64,000 nt of DNA from contig CAISDA010000026.1 in NCBI GenBank assembly GCA_903884005.1, forward strand, positions 1 through 64,000, in the 5' to 3' direction. The notes beneath the pieces were generated by a model. It made no database searches, was not told where the DNA came from, and saw nothing but the letters and a program-made list of their open reading frames with translations. Source of the stretch: an uncultured Ignavibacteriota bacterium (GTDB lineage: Bacteria; Bacteroidota; Ignavibacteria; UBA10030; UBA8401). A program made the translations under genes and the position numbers. Below, piece by piece: positions 43,976 through 51,925 of this stretch; positions within the stretch are counted from its first letter, which is position 1; the number at the start of each line of letters is the position of its first letter.

Positions 43976-45124
43976 TCAGAGTGTTTTATCGGTGATCGGC
44001 ACGGTAAGCGACACAGACGTGCCATTCCCCGCGATCGACGAGATGGCGAACTCACCATTGACGAGCCGGGCGCGTTCCTGAAGCCCGCGCAGTCCCTGGT
44101 GATCGCCCTGCAACGAGGACGAAGCGATCGCGTGCTGCACGTCGAAGCCGATGCCGTCGTCGGCGATGACAAATTCTATCGCATGCGCGTTCTTATGGAT
44201 CGCCAGCCGCACAGTCACTGCGCGCGAATGCCGTTCGATGTTGTTGATGACTTCCTGAATGATCCGATAGAAATGGATCTCTTCCGTTACGGTGAACAAT
44301 CCGTCGAGGTCGATCAACTCCGATTCGACCTTCACCTCCGTCCTGCCCGAAAATTCCCGAAGGATCCTCTGTATCGCCGAGGTCAATCCGATATCTTCAA
44401 GGATCGCCGGCGTCAAATTCTGAGCGATGCGCCGCGTCTCATCGATGAGCGAGTTCACAGAATCGATGGCACCGTGCATGCGCAATCGGACATCCTCCTG
44501 CTCCGCCCCGATTCCCTTTTCAACGCGCCGCAAGTCGAGCCGAAGCACAGCCAGACGCTGCGCGAGCCCGTCGTGCAGTTCTCTCGCCACCCGCTTCCGT
44601 TCGTCTTCCTGGGCGGATAGAATGCTCTTTGAAAAGCTGCGCAGAAACCACTCTCTGTCCTTCTCGATCGTGATATCCCGAGACACCACAACGACCTTCG
44701 AACAGGAACCGTCCGTGTCGAACAGCGGATTGATCTTCGTTGAAAACCAGATCACGTCGCCATCCAGCAGCAATTGCTCCTCGATCTGCCTCGCCTCTTT
44801 GGCACGAATGACCTGCTGTATCACGCGAAGGCGGCGCTGCGCAAAGTGTTCAGGGAACAACGCGTTGAGCGAAGTATCGACGACCACGTTCTGAGGCGGA
44901 AGATAATGGCGGGACATAACGGCATCGTTAATGGTTTCAATGATGCCTGACTCGTCCACGATGATGACTTCGTCCGAGATCGTTTGAAGGATCACTCTGT
45001 AGCGCTCTTCCGATTCTCGTATGGCTTTTTCGGCGTTGAATTGCGTACCTGGCATGCGCTGCACCTGCATCGATGTGGAGCGATCAGCGTGTGTGCCGGG
45101 GGCGGGGGAATACCGCGGTCTCAT
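43976..45124 (-). CDS. Soluble PAS histidine kinase, NarX/DegS type
   Basis: The 382-residue kinase has a PAS domain (about 45-160; RYRVILQTISDEVIIVDESG), the HisKA_3 dimerisation helix with VARELHDGLAQRLAVLRLDL (His about 183) and a HATPase domain (IIQEVINNIERHSRAVTVRL; HQGLRGLQERARLVNGEF). No membrane helix is present, so it reads a cytoplasmic signal through PAS. It pairs with the NarL-type regulator downstream. The first 30 residues are proline/basic-rich and the true start may lie further in. Confidence 0.93.
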   Translation of the reverse strand: MRPRYSPAPGTHADRSTSMQVQRMPGTQFNAEKAIRESEERYRVILQTISDEVIIVDESGIIETINDAVMSRHYLPPQNVVVDTSLNALFPEHFAQRRLRVIQQVIRAKEARQIEEQLLLDGDVIWFSTKINPLFDTDGSCSKVVVVSRDITIEKDREWFLRSFSKSILSAQEDERKRVARELHDGLAQRLAVLRLDLRRVEKGIGAEQEDVRLRMHGAIDSVNSLIDETRRIAQNLTPAILEDIGLTSAIQRILREFSGRTEVKVESELIDLDGLFTVTEEIHFYRIIQEVINNIERHSRAVTVRLAIHKNAHAIEFVIADDGIGFDVQHAIASSSLQGDHQGLRGLQERARLVNGEFAISSIAGNGTSVSLTVPITDKTL

Positions 45125-45445
45125 GAAACGGGCTGCGGCATCGGCACTTCTGTCTGGAGACCCAATGGTGTTTGAACCAATGGTAAGTAATTACGGCGAG
45201 GAAATCAACAGCACAGAATATGGATCGCGGCGAGCTTCTACATATGGATCGCGGCGAGCATGACATTTTTCTTGAGCGTCTACATCGATACCGCGGCGAT
45301 ATTGCCGTGAAGGGACGCCGCGATAGTGACACCGATCAATTGATTACGTGGGGCCTGTGCCAGGCTCGCGCCGGCGTGCGCGCGGCCGCGCCCGGTCCCC
45401 GCAGATGCACGATGACACGCGAATGCTCAGAGGCCGTGCCCCCGG
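45125..45445. other. Intergenic region with short repeats
   Basis: No gene is visible in these 321 bases. The region has a short tandem repeat (listed separately) and a GC-rich part (45370-45450). The promoter of the minus-strand kinase should be here. Confidence 0.5.
45218..45259. repeat. Tandem repeat, 24-base period
   Basis: ATATGGATCGCGGCGAGC occurs at 45218-45235 and again at 45242-45259, with a decayed third unit near 45277-45300 (TACATCGATACCGCGGCGA). It lies about 95 bases upstream of the kinase start and could be a multi-copy regulator site or a slippage product. Confidence 0.6.
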
Positions 45446-45928
45446 TTACGCGCGTGTTTCGTTCTGCGGCAGATAATGCACCGCCACATCTTTGATCCTG
45501 GAAATGAGATCGGCGTTCGTCGTATCCGAATACACATCCCAGATATTCATCAGGCCATCGCGTACATCGCAGACCCTGGACAGGTACAGCCTCTCAAGAG
45601 ACATCTCTGCGTCGACGCCGAGCGCATGAACAATTTCCTGGACATTCCGAATAACGAACGACAGTGTTTCCATCCGCTTCTGCGCCTCAGCCGAATCGAA
45701 GGGAGGGAATTTGATGAGAAGTGCATTGTAGGCGGCGATGACCCGATATAACCTGAGCTCGAACATGAAGAGGTCAATCGCGGCGGCGAATAATTCGAAG
45801 AACCGGACGATCGCAGACGCTGATTGTCTCCGTTGTTCCTTCCGCTTCGCAAAAAATATTTTTGTAAGAGCGATAAATTTCGCCTCGATCTCAGGCGTAT
45901 ACTGATTGAATGTCGCTGGCCGGCTCAT
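45446..45928 (-). CDS. Unknown helical protein
   Basis: ATG 45928 (MSRPATFNQYTPEIEAKFIA) follows CTGAGGAGTTC, a strong site; the frame is open upstream to 45958. The 160-residue product is mainly helical: IVRFFELFAAAIDLFMFELR, LYRVIAAYNALLIKFPPF, LSFVIRNVQEIVHALGVDAE. No signal peptide is seen. I do not recognise it. Its helical make-up is reminiscent of the unknown protein at 40542-41192, but I see no clear alignment. Confidence 0.55.
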   Translation of the reverse strand: MSRPATFNQYTPEIEAKFIALTKIFFAKRKEQRRQSASAIVRFFELFAAAIDLFMFELRLYRVIAAYNALLIKFPPFDSAEAQKRMETLSFVIRNVQEIVHALGVDAEMSLERLYLSRVCDVRDGLMNIWDVYSDTTNADLISRIKDVAVHYLPQNETRA

Positions 45929-46017
45929 GAACTCCTCAGGTAATGGTATCGTCTCCAATATATGAAATTAGATCATCATGTGGGTAATTACAAGAAAAAA
46001 TCGTAGGGGGGAACTGA

Positions 46018-46119
46018 GATGCAGAACGTGTTCGCAGAGGTGCGTGATTCGAGAAACAGAGCCGGGATGCAGAACGTGTTCGCAGAGGTGCGTGATTCGA
46101 AGGAATGAGCCGGGATGCA
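46018..46119. repeat. 48-base tandem repeat, two copies and a partial third
   Basis: Units start at 46018, 46066 and 46114, each with GATGCAGAACGTGTTCGCAG at its head (the third is partial). The first two copies differ only around their 3' ends (GAGAAACAGA against GAAGGAATGA). The period is a multiple of three and a minus-strand frame (45988-46209) repeats SFESRTSANTFCIPA, but no ribosome site or start supports a gene. It lies just past the GNAT gene stop. Confidence 0.75.
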
Positions 46120-46124
46120 ATCCG

Positions 46125-46583
46125 TCACCGGACTATCGCGGCAAGCGGGGCGCTTGGCAACCTCATCCGCAGCATTGCATTCCCCGTCGGGGCATGGAGC
46201 TTTTCGCATACGACCACAAAGCCATACTTCAGATAGAAAGTACAGCCGGCTGAATTCGCCGTAAAAACTTCCACTTCGAGATCGCCGCGTCCTTTCCGGG
46301 CCATATCCAGCAATGCCCGGCCGGCTCCCACGTGCTGAAATTCCGGATGAACAAAGAGCAATCCAACTTCAACGCCGAACAAGGAGATGAAGCCGACGCA
46401 ATGATGGTCGTCTTCAACGATCCATGTTTCCGTATTCGGCAAAATAATGGCGACTATCGCATGCCGTTCCGTTTGAAGAAACTCTTCGGTTAAAAATGGG
46501 TGGGCGATCGACGACGCTTTTTCCCAGATAGACAACACGTTGTCACGATCGCTGTCTTCGTATTTTCTGATGACATTGCGCAT
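46125..46583 (-). CDS. GNAT-family N-acetyltransferase
   Basis: The 152-residue protein has the GNAT fold: VIRKYEDSDRDNVLSIWEKA, GFISLFGVEVGLLFVHPEF, the acetyl-CoA loop HVGAGRALLDMARKG and FTANSAGCTFYLKYGFVVV. It resembles YjaB-type acetyltransferases; substrate unknown. The gene stands alone between the serine hydrolase and the tandem repeat. Confidence 0.87.
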   Translation of the reverse strand: MRNVIRKYEDSDRDNVLSIWEKASSIAHPFLTEEFLQTERHAIVAIILPNTETWIVEDDHHCVGFISLFGVEVGLLFVHPEFQHVGAGRALLDMARKGRGDLEVEVFTANSAGCTFYLKYGFVVVCEKLHAPTGNAMLRMRLPSAPLAAIVR

Positions 46584-46690
46584 TGGTGTTCACATTCTGT
46601 GACCGGCTGGAATGCACAGCGAGCCCGCCTGTGCACGAAGAATGACCTCGATTCATGTACCGAATTTGAACCGCAGTGAACGCGAAAGGT

Positions 46691-47839
46691 TTAATCACCT
46701 TGCATGGCCATGACGTCGATTTCTTTTGAATCAACGATGTCCAGCAGTCGATCGATATTGCGGAAGCACCAATTCACTGTATTGCTCAAGACAATGATGC
46801 AGGTTTTGTCCTCGGGACGGCGGACGCATAACGACGTGTATCCCCTCCACCATCCGGCGTGATACTCAATTTTTTTTTCGCCTCCGTCCCTGGCAATGCG
46901 CCAGCCATATCCATAATTGTTATCGTCTTTAAATTTGCGGTGCAGCGGTGTGAACGCCTCATCAAGTGTCGACTGTTTCACAAGACGGGCCGTGTATAAT
47001 GCCTGATCCCACTTAAACAAGTCATCCACCGTCGAATACACACCCTTATCCCCGACAACGCCGCTTAAATAATCTTCGTGGGCGGGTGCGGTATTCTTAT
47101 TGTATCCGGTCGTTTGAAAGAGAAGACGGTTCCTCTTGTTCGGATTGAACACGGTCGTATTGTTCATTCCAAGGGGCGAGAATACCTGCTGCTGCATAAA
47201 ATCGTCGAACGACAGCCCCGATACGTGTTCAACAATGGAAGCCAGGAGTGCATAGCCGGTATTGCTGTATTTGTACCGCCGATCCGGTGTAAATTCAAGT
47301 CTCGGATGGCGCGCGATCAGCATTTGCACGAGGCCCGAATTGGTGAGGTATTCATTTTTATTCTTCCAATATCGGCCGGCGAAATTCATATAATCCGGTA
47401 TTCCCGAACGGTGCCCAAGCAGATGCCGGATCGTGACGTCGGAGTACGGAAGCGCGGGAAAATATTTCCGAATGGGATCGTTGAAGTCAAGCCTCCCTTG
47501 GTCATGCAGGATCATAATGGCGACAGACGTAAATTGTTTCGACACGGACGCAAGCTGAAAGGCCGATTCAATGAGCAGCGGAGCCCTCGATCGCAGGTCA
47601 GCATAGCCGAACGCATGCTTATACAATACTTTTCCGTTATGCGATAAGAGCACATTGCCGTTGAATCCCTCTTCGGCTGCGAGCGTTGCAAATAGCCCGC
47701 CGAACCGATCAGTGATGAGCGCTTGCCTGCGTTCTTCAGCGAGAGCGGCGGTAAGAGAAGCGGGAGTGGGAGGTTCGCCGGGATGCAGATGTATCGCTGC
47801 CCAAAAATACAACACGGAAATAACTATATTCGCCATCAT
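46691..47839 (-). CDS. Secreted serine hydrolase, class C beta-lactamase family
   Basis: The 382-residue protein has an N-terminal hydrophobic segment (VISVLYFWAAIHL), the SxxK motif with nucleophile Ser98 (ASVSKQFTS), the YxN motif in YKYSNTGYALL and HLLGHRSGIPDY. Members include D-alanyl-D-alanine carboxypeptidases, esterases and beta-lactamases; which one applies cannot be told. Near the end IEYHAGWWRGYTSL stands where the HxG/KTG motif is expected. Confidence 0.88.
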   Translation of the reverse strand: MMANIVISVLYFWAAIHLHPGEPPTPASLTAALAEERRQALITDRFGGLFATLAAEEGFNGNVLLSHNGKVLYKHAFGYADLRSRAPLLIESAFQLASVSKQFTSVAIMILHDQGRLDFNDPIRKYFPALPYSDVTIRHLLGHRSGIPDYMNFAGRYWKNKNEYLTNSGLVQMLIARHPRLEFTPDRRYKYSNTGYALLASIVEHVSGLSFDDFMQQQVFSPLGMNNTTVFNPNKRNRLLFQTTGYNKNTAPAHEDYLSGVVGDKGVYSTVDDLFKWDQALYTARLVKQSTLDEAFTPLHRKFKDDNNYGYGWRIARDGGEKKIEYHAGWWRGYTSLCVRRPEDKTCIIVLSNTVNWCFRNIDRLLDIVDSKEIDVMAMQGD

Positions 47840-48071
47840 ATGCCTGTATCATAAATAAGTGCCTTTCAGTATGTTTTGCACAAATCGTGCCAATGTTCAT
47901 CACGTTCTATTCACGCTTTTTAAACACGAAGCGGCGTATGGCGGTGGCTGAATAGCCGCTACCGACAGATAACTGCCGATTGGGGAATATCAGCCACAAT
48001 GGACACACATCCATCCATTCGCGTCTGCCACATCCACTGCATCGGCAGCAATGCATGCATATGGTTGTTGA

Positions 48072-49718
48072 TCAGGTGACATGTTCCAATATCTTGACGG
48101 GTTCATAATTGCGACCGCAGTACCGGAGATTCTTCAATTTTTCAAGAAGGACATCGGAGAGTTCGGAATTCCTCCGCACTAAAATAACATTGCTCGAATT
48201 GTGCAGATCGTCCGCCAGCACCATACCGGATTTCAATTCGTCGAACGCAACGGTCCGTATAACAAAACCATCCAGAAGCCGTCTCACTTCAGCTTCCAGG
48301 GCGCCGAGGAGGAGGGGGTTAAATTGCCCGACTTTCTTTTCCATTTCTTCGAGTGCCTGCTGTTGTGTGCTTCCGGCTTGAATGCGATTGTCATAATCGA
48401 AAACGATACGTATGAAATCACTGATGATGTCGGGATCGGTCTTGGAATGATAATCGCCGAATTGATTTTGTATGCTTTCGGCGACCTGTTCAAGCCTCGG
48501 GATGCTGGAGATGAAGCGGGCTGCCACTTTCGGGTGGGAATTGAAAATACAGTTTTCCTGACTCGTTAATTTATTGCCGGCTTGTTTTTTTTGGACGATG
48601 TCGGACGGGATGACGGCGCAGCCAAGCTGGGACAAGAGGACGCCGATCTCAATTTCCCATGCGTTTTCAAGGCCAAGCCTCACGGCCATTTTTTTCGCGA
48701 GATTGCGCGCGCGAATCGTTTGGGCGAACGTCTCCGGATTTGTCATTGCAAGAATATCGATGAGCATCCTGATGCTCCCCTTGAGTGTTTCATCGAGCAA
48801 TTGTCCTTTTGCATTCAACGCATCCTTCAACGATTCTTCCGAATCATGCAACGCGAGGTGTGTCTTCACGCGCGAAAGCAGTTCCTCTTTCCTAAAAGGC
48901 TTTACAATATAATCCGCACCCCCTGAATGAAAGCCGCGGATAATATCGATGGGCTCCGTTCGACTTGTTAAAAAGATGATGGGAATATGGTCCATATTTC
49001 CATTGTCCTTAAGCCGGCGACACACTTCATACCCATCCATCGACGGCATGACGACGTCCAGCAATATGAGGCTTGGACGGACGAGTTGAGTTGCTTCGAG
49101 CACATCGTGCCCGCTCGTGAACGGGAACATGGTAATATTGTTTTCGGCGAACAAGTGGGCGATGATGGTGAGATTGTCCTCATTATCGTCTACGGCAAAA
49201 ACTGCATTGTGAACGCTTTCAAACGTCCCGTGAGCAATAAGTGTATCCCATTGCATCCGGGCATTCATCAATGCAGTCTGGATCACACTCTCGTCACGCG
49301 TAAGCCCGAGGCATTGCGGCATTTGCCTTCCCACATCATCCGCTGCAATGATATGCCCGGTGCGTGCATCCGAAATATTGTTATGGTTTTTTTGCCTGAC
49401 ACACAGAGCAGTTTTTCCTTGAACCCCCCTGTCAATTGTCGAGCCGTCAATATTATTATGTACAAGAGAGAGCAGCATGTCGCCGCTGCTGCGAATAACA
49501 TCAACATAGTGCCTCAATGTCGGATCAGTGATCGCCCCCTTAAGGATCTCGCTAAATCCGATGATGGCATTCAACCTCGTGTTAAATTCATGGCTGATCA
49601 GGCGCATGAAAACATCCGTCTCGTAATGCGGGCGACGTGCATCATGGACTGCATTCGGATGCTGGATCGCTGTCACGTCGTCGTCGACGTCAACTGCTGC
49701 CTTGTAATAGTGTTCCAT
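48072..49718 (-). CDS. Kinase-like receiver protein with degenerate HD-GYP domain and no ATPase
   Basis: The 548-residue product begins with a HisKA-like helix (ISHEFNTRLNAIIGFSEIL, His 43) but no HATPase domain follows. Residues 172-290 are a receiver (VFAVDDNEDN, Asp 221 in LILLDVVMPSMDGYEVC, DYIVKPFRKEEL). Residues about 310-470 resemble an HD-GYP domain (ARNLAKKMAVRLGLENAWEI, then GVLLSQLGCAVIPSDI) in which the expected HD pair is replaced by Ser-Gln 363-364, so catalysis is doubtful. The end (about 490-548) is a small domain (SGMVLADDLHNSSNVILVRR) often found after HD-GYP-type regulators. It may act by binding partners. Confidence 0.8.
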   Translation of the reverse strand: MEHYYKAAVDVDDDVTAIQHPNAVHDARRPHYETDVFMRLISHEFNTRLNAIIGFSEILKGAITDPTLRHYVDVIRSSGDMLLSLVHNNIDGSTIDRGVQGKTALCVRQKNHNNISDARTGHIIAADDVGRQMPQCLGLTRDESVIQTALMNARMQWDTLIAHGTFESVHNAVFAVDDNEDNLTIIAHLFAENNITMFPFTSGHDVLEATQLVRPSLILLDVVMPSMDGYEVCRRLKDNGNMDHIPIIFLTSRTEPIDIIRGFHSGGADYIVKPFRKEELLSRVKTHLALHDSEESLKDALNAKGQLLDETLKGSIRMLIDILAMTNPETFAQTIRARNLAKKMAVRLGLENAWEIEIGVLLSQLGCAVIPSDIVQKKQAGNKLTSQENCIFNSHPKVAARFISSIPRLEQVAESIQNQFGDYHSKTDPDIISDFIRIVFDYDNRIQAGSTQQQALEEMEKKVGQFNPLLLGALEAEVRRLLDGFVIRTVAFDELKSGMVLADDLHNSSNVILVRRNSELSDVLLEKLKNLRYCGRNYEPVKILEHVT

Positions 49719-50036
49719 TCCGGTGTTCCCCCCCGTTTATGAATGATCGGACAGCTATGTGTGTCGTGGCAACAAAAAACCCCCATCATTCGCCGAATGC
49801 GAACAAAGGAGGCATCATATATACGCGTCGCTGATGTGCAAACATTGCTCGCCCCCGCGGGTTCTGTTTGGTATAAAGCATTCCTATACTTCCATAATCG
49901 GCAGGTTGTCCTGAAAGTTGAGCGGGCTTTGCATACGAATCGAGGGGAAAAAATCATGTGCAAAATATTTGCAAACCAGCGAAAATATTCTTGCACAAGC
50001 GTCCTTTTTCTCGTATATTAAGATTCAATCGTCAAT
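49719..50036. other. Intergenic region before tRNA-Phe
   Basis: The frames here (such as 49743-50021 plus) have no family features. The region holds the tRNA promoter at 49991-50019 and must hold the promoter of the minus-strand gene at 49718, which I cannot pin down. Confidence 0.5.
49991..50019 (+). promoter_or_regulatory. Promoter of tRNA-Phe
   Basis: TTGCAC at 49991-49996 and TATATT at 50014-50019 are separated by exactly 17 bases, close to a housekeeping-type -35/-10 pair. A start near 50026 would leave about ten leader bases before the tRNA. Confidence 0.65.
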
Positions 50037-50109
50037 GGACAGGTAGCTCAGTCGGTAGAGCAACGGCCTGAAAAGCCGTGTGTCGCCAGTTCGATTCTGG
50101 CCCTGTCCA
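50037..50109 (+). tRNA. tRNA-Phe (GAA anticodon)
   Basis: Full cloverleaf of 73 bases: acceptor GGACAGG with CCTGTCC, D arm AGCTCAGTCGGTAGAGC, anticodon stem ACGGC/GCCGT around CTGAAAA (anticodon GAA) and T arm CCAGTTCGATTCTGG. Discriminator A; no CCA encoded. An integrase remnant follows about 100 bases downstream, as expected where elements insert at tRNA genes. Confidence 0.96.
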
Positions 50110-50161
50110 CTCAAAAAGGGCAATTTTTAGGAGAAATAAACAAGCGGTAGACGAATTTATT

Positions 50162-50193
50162 AAAAAGGGACTCAGCAATGAGTCCCTTTTTTT
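50162..50193 (+). terminator. Intrinsic terminator after tRNA-Phe
   Basis: AAAAAGGGACTC and GAGTCCCTTTTT form a twelve-pair stem with loop AGCAAT, ending in a run of seven T. Well formed for the plus strand; the A-run on the other side might let it work in both directions. Confidence 0.85.
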
Positions 50194-50209
50194 ATTTCCA
50201 GACCACTAG

Positions 50210-50455
50210 TTGCTTACAACGATAGCTCATCTCTTCAAGAAAGCCGTACGAGCTCCCGGTCTCCCAGGATCCATCCATGTGCATTCCCTGCGGCACTCCT
50301 GTGCCTCCCTCCTTATGCAGTCTGGTGCGAGTATCTCAGCGGTGAAGGAAATGCTCGGGCGTTCCACGATTGCAACAACGCAGATCTATACACACAACAC
50401 GACGGAATCGCTTCGCCGGGAGATCGAGAAGATACCGACACTCAGAAGCCAGTAA
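50210..50455 (+). pseudogene. C-terminal remnant of a tyrosine recombinase/integrase
   Basis: The 81-residue frame holds only the end of the catalytic domain: the HxxR box in VHSLRHSCASLLMQSGASIS, MLGRSTIATTQ (Arg stands for the usual His) and the nucleophile Tyr in QIYTHNTTESLRREIEKI. A stop lies directly upstream (50207-50209) and the N-terminal half is missing. It is probably the leftover of a mobile element that had used the tRNA-Phe gene. Confidence 0.8.
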
Positions 50456-50551
50456 ACGGACGTTCAATAACACACACAGCGCACGCGGTTTCTCCATTGA
50501 CTTTCTCACGTAAATGATATAATTTTGATATAACTGAATTAGGAGCATCAA

Positions 50552-50866
50552 ATGCCTGTGATAAAACCGATTTCCGACCTGCGCAACAAAGCCAATAAAA
50601 TTTCAGAGCTTGTGCACGAGCTCAATGAACCGATCTTCATCACGAAGAATGGTGAAGGAGATATGGTGGTTATGTCAATAGCTCAGTACAGCGATATGCA
50701 GCGAAAACTGGAGATCTATAGCAAACTCGCGGTAGCACAAGGGCAAAAAGCTGCCGGGGATACTGGCCGGCCTTTGGAACAGGTCATGAAAGACTTGAGA
50801 AAGAGACTACGTGAGTGCGCGCAATTACATTCGATTAATATAAGGGGAGTATTATTGTTTGCCTAA
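50552..50866 (+). CDS. Phd/YefM-family antitoxin, partner missing
   Basis: ATG 50552 follows TTAGGAGCATCAA. The 104-residue product has the Phd/YefM pattern: IKPISDLRNKANKISELVHE, NEPIFITKNGEGDMVVMSIA, QYSDMQRKLEIYSKLAVAQ. This family binds its own operator and neutralises RelE/Doc-type toxins. No toxin gene follows. The last 15 residues or so (AQLHSINIRGVLLFA) look unlike the family, so the end may be changed by the deletion that removed the toxin. Confidence 0.82.
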   Translation: MPVIKPISDLRNKANKISELVHELNEPIFITKNGEGDMVVMSIAQYSDMQRKLEIYSKLAVAQGQKAAGDTGRPLEQVMKDLRKRLRECAQLHSINIRGVLLFA

Positions 50867-51061
50867 TCTCTGACTTCGCAACACTCTTTATATAACCCCC
50901 GCATATTTTCTCCTCTAAAAATGTATTCACTTCACAGGGATTATCAATTTTGAATGGAAAATTATTCCGAGCGGGAACGATGCGTCATGAACGGATGAAC
51001 GCACGGCTTGTGTACGAGAGCAAATCCTGTGTGACCACGTTGATGTTCCACGCAATCTGTT

Positions 51062-51541
51062 TCACCTCTGCCTTAAATGAAGCGGTAGATGAAGTGAGTG
51101 CGCAATGTCTTCCGCCAATTTTTTCCCGGCACCGCCGAATGGCCAATAGAACAGATAGTGTATCGAGTGCTGCTGCTGAATGGATTTGATTGATTGAATC
51201 GCCAAACGCCGGGCAATGCCTTTGCGGCGATATTCGGGCAAGACGAGTACGGAACATAAATAGACAGCATCGTATTTTCCTCCCGCGCGGGTCCGCCTGA
51301 GCAATTCGCGTTCGGTAATTTTATTTGCGATGAAGAGTTCCATCAATCGATGGGAGGTCGGAAACACGAGCGTCCATGCTACCGGGCCATCGCGCGTACA
51401 TTTTTCGCCCATGCTCGCGGGATGAATATTCCTCAAACGTTCCAGAACATGTTCGTTCACCTGAATTTGTTCGGGATCATTTTCCACATCGAAGAATTCC
51501 CCTGCAAGCTGGATCATTCGTAAGAAATTTTTAGGGGGCAT
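51062..51541 (-). CDS. GNAT-like acetyltransferase
   Basis: From ATG 51541 (after GGAGTGAGT) the product has 159 residues: MPPKNFLRMIQLAGEFFDVE, then a GNAT-like centre LCSVLVLPEYRRKGIARRLA (the R/Q-x2-G-x-A loop binds acetyl-CoA) and HYLFYWPFGGAGKKLAEDI. The frame is open to 51589 upstream. Substrate unknown. The C-terminus is short and the last helix HLPLHLRQR may be cut. Confidence 0.6.
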   Translation of the reverse strand: MPPKNFLRMIQLAGEFFDVENDPEQIQVNEHVLERLRNIHPASMGEKCTRDGPVAWTLVFPTSHRLMELFIANKITERELLRRTRAGGKYDAVYLCSVLVLPEYRRKGIARRLAIQSIKSIQQQHSIHYLFYWPFGGAGKKLAEDIAHSLHLPLHLRQR

Positions 51542-51691
51542 ACTCACACTCCGTTCACGCGGCCGCATCTGTTTATACCAAAGCACCAAATACTGCTCTC
51601 AGGAACAAGACAGCGTCATATTCACCAATCCTGGAAAACAATGCGGCATCGTGTTAACGTCTGCAGAAAAAAATTTCATAAGGAGGAAGCC

Positions 51692-51925
51692 ATAAAAGGG
51701 TTCAGCTATCTGCTGTTGTTGCCCATTGTATCATTGACATTCAGCAACTGCGCCCAAAAGGTGGATGGGGGAATGATCCCCGTCATCACATCTTCTGAAG
51801 ATGCCAGGATTGTGGATATTGTGCTCGATACATGCCCTGCCGCATGTCATATCGTCGTTCATCAGCACGCCTCTGCGTTCGCCGGCACAGAAATGGGCGT
51901 TTGTGCGGGAGTAATTTTCGGTTGA
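51692..51925 (+). pseudogene. Possible small lipoprotein gene with lost start codon
   Basis: An AAGGAGG site at 51680 is followed at the proper distance by ATA AAA GGG rather than ATG. The frame reads KGFSYLLLLPIVSLTFSNCA, a lipoprotein signal with a Cys, then about 55 residues to a TGA. Upstream ATG 51641 would give a non-typical extension. The end overlaps the convergent MFS gene by 64 bases. It might be a fragment; weak evidence. Confidence 0.3.

Noticed and set aside
46018-46119. A CRISPR array
   Set aside because: Head-to-tail copies without spacers; plain tandem duplication.
45988-46209. 73-residue minus-strand frame with repeats
   Set aside because: Made of the tandem repeat and part of the GNAT gene's end; no ribosome site.
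49743-50021. 92-residue plus-strand frame before tRNA-Phe
   Set aside because: No family features, and it runs over the tRNA promoter.
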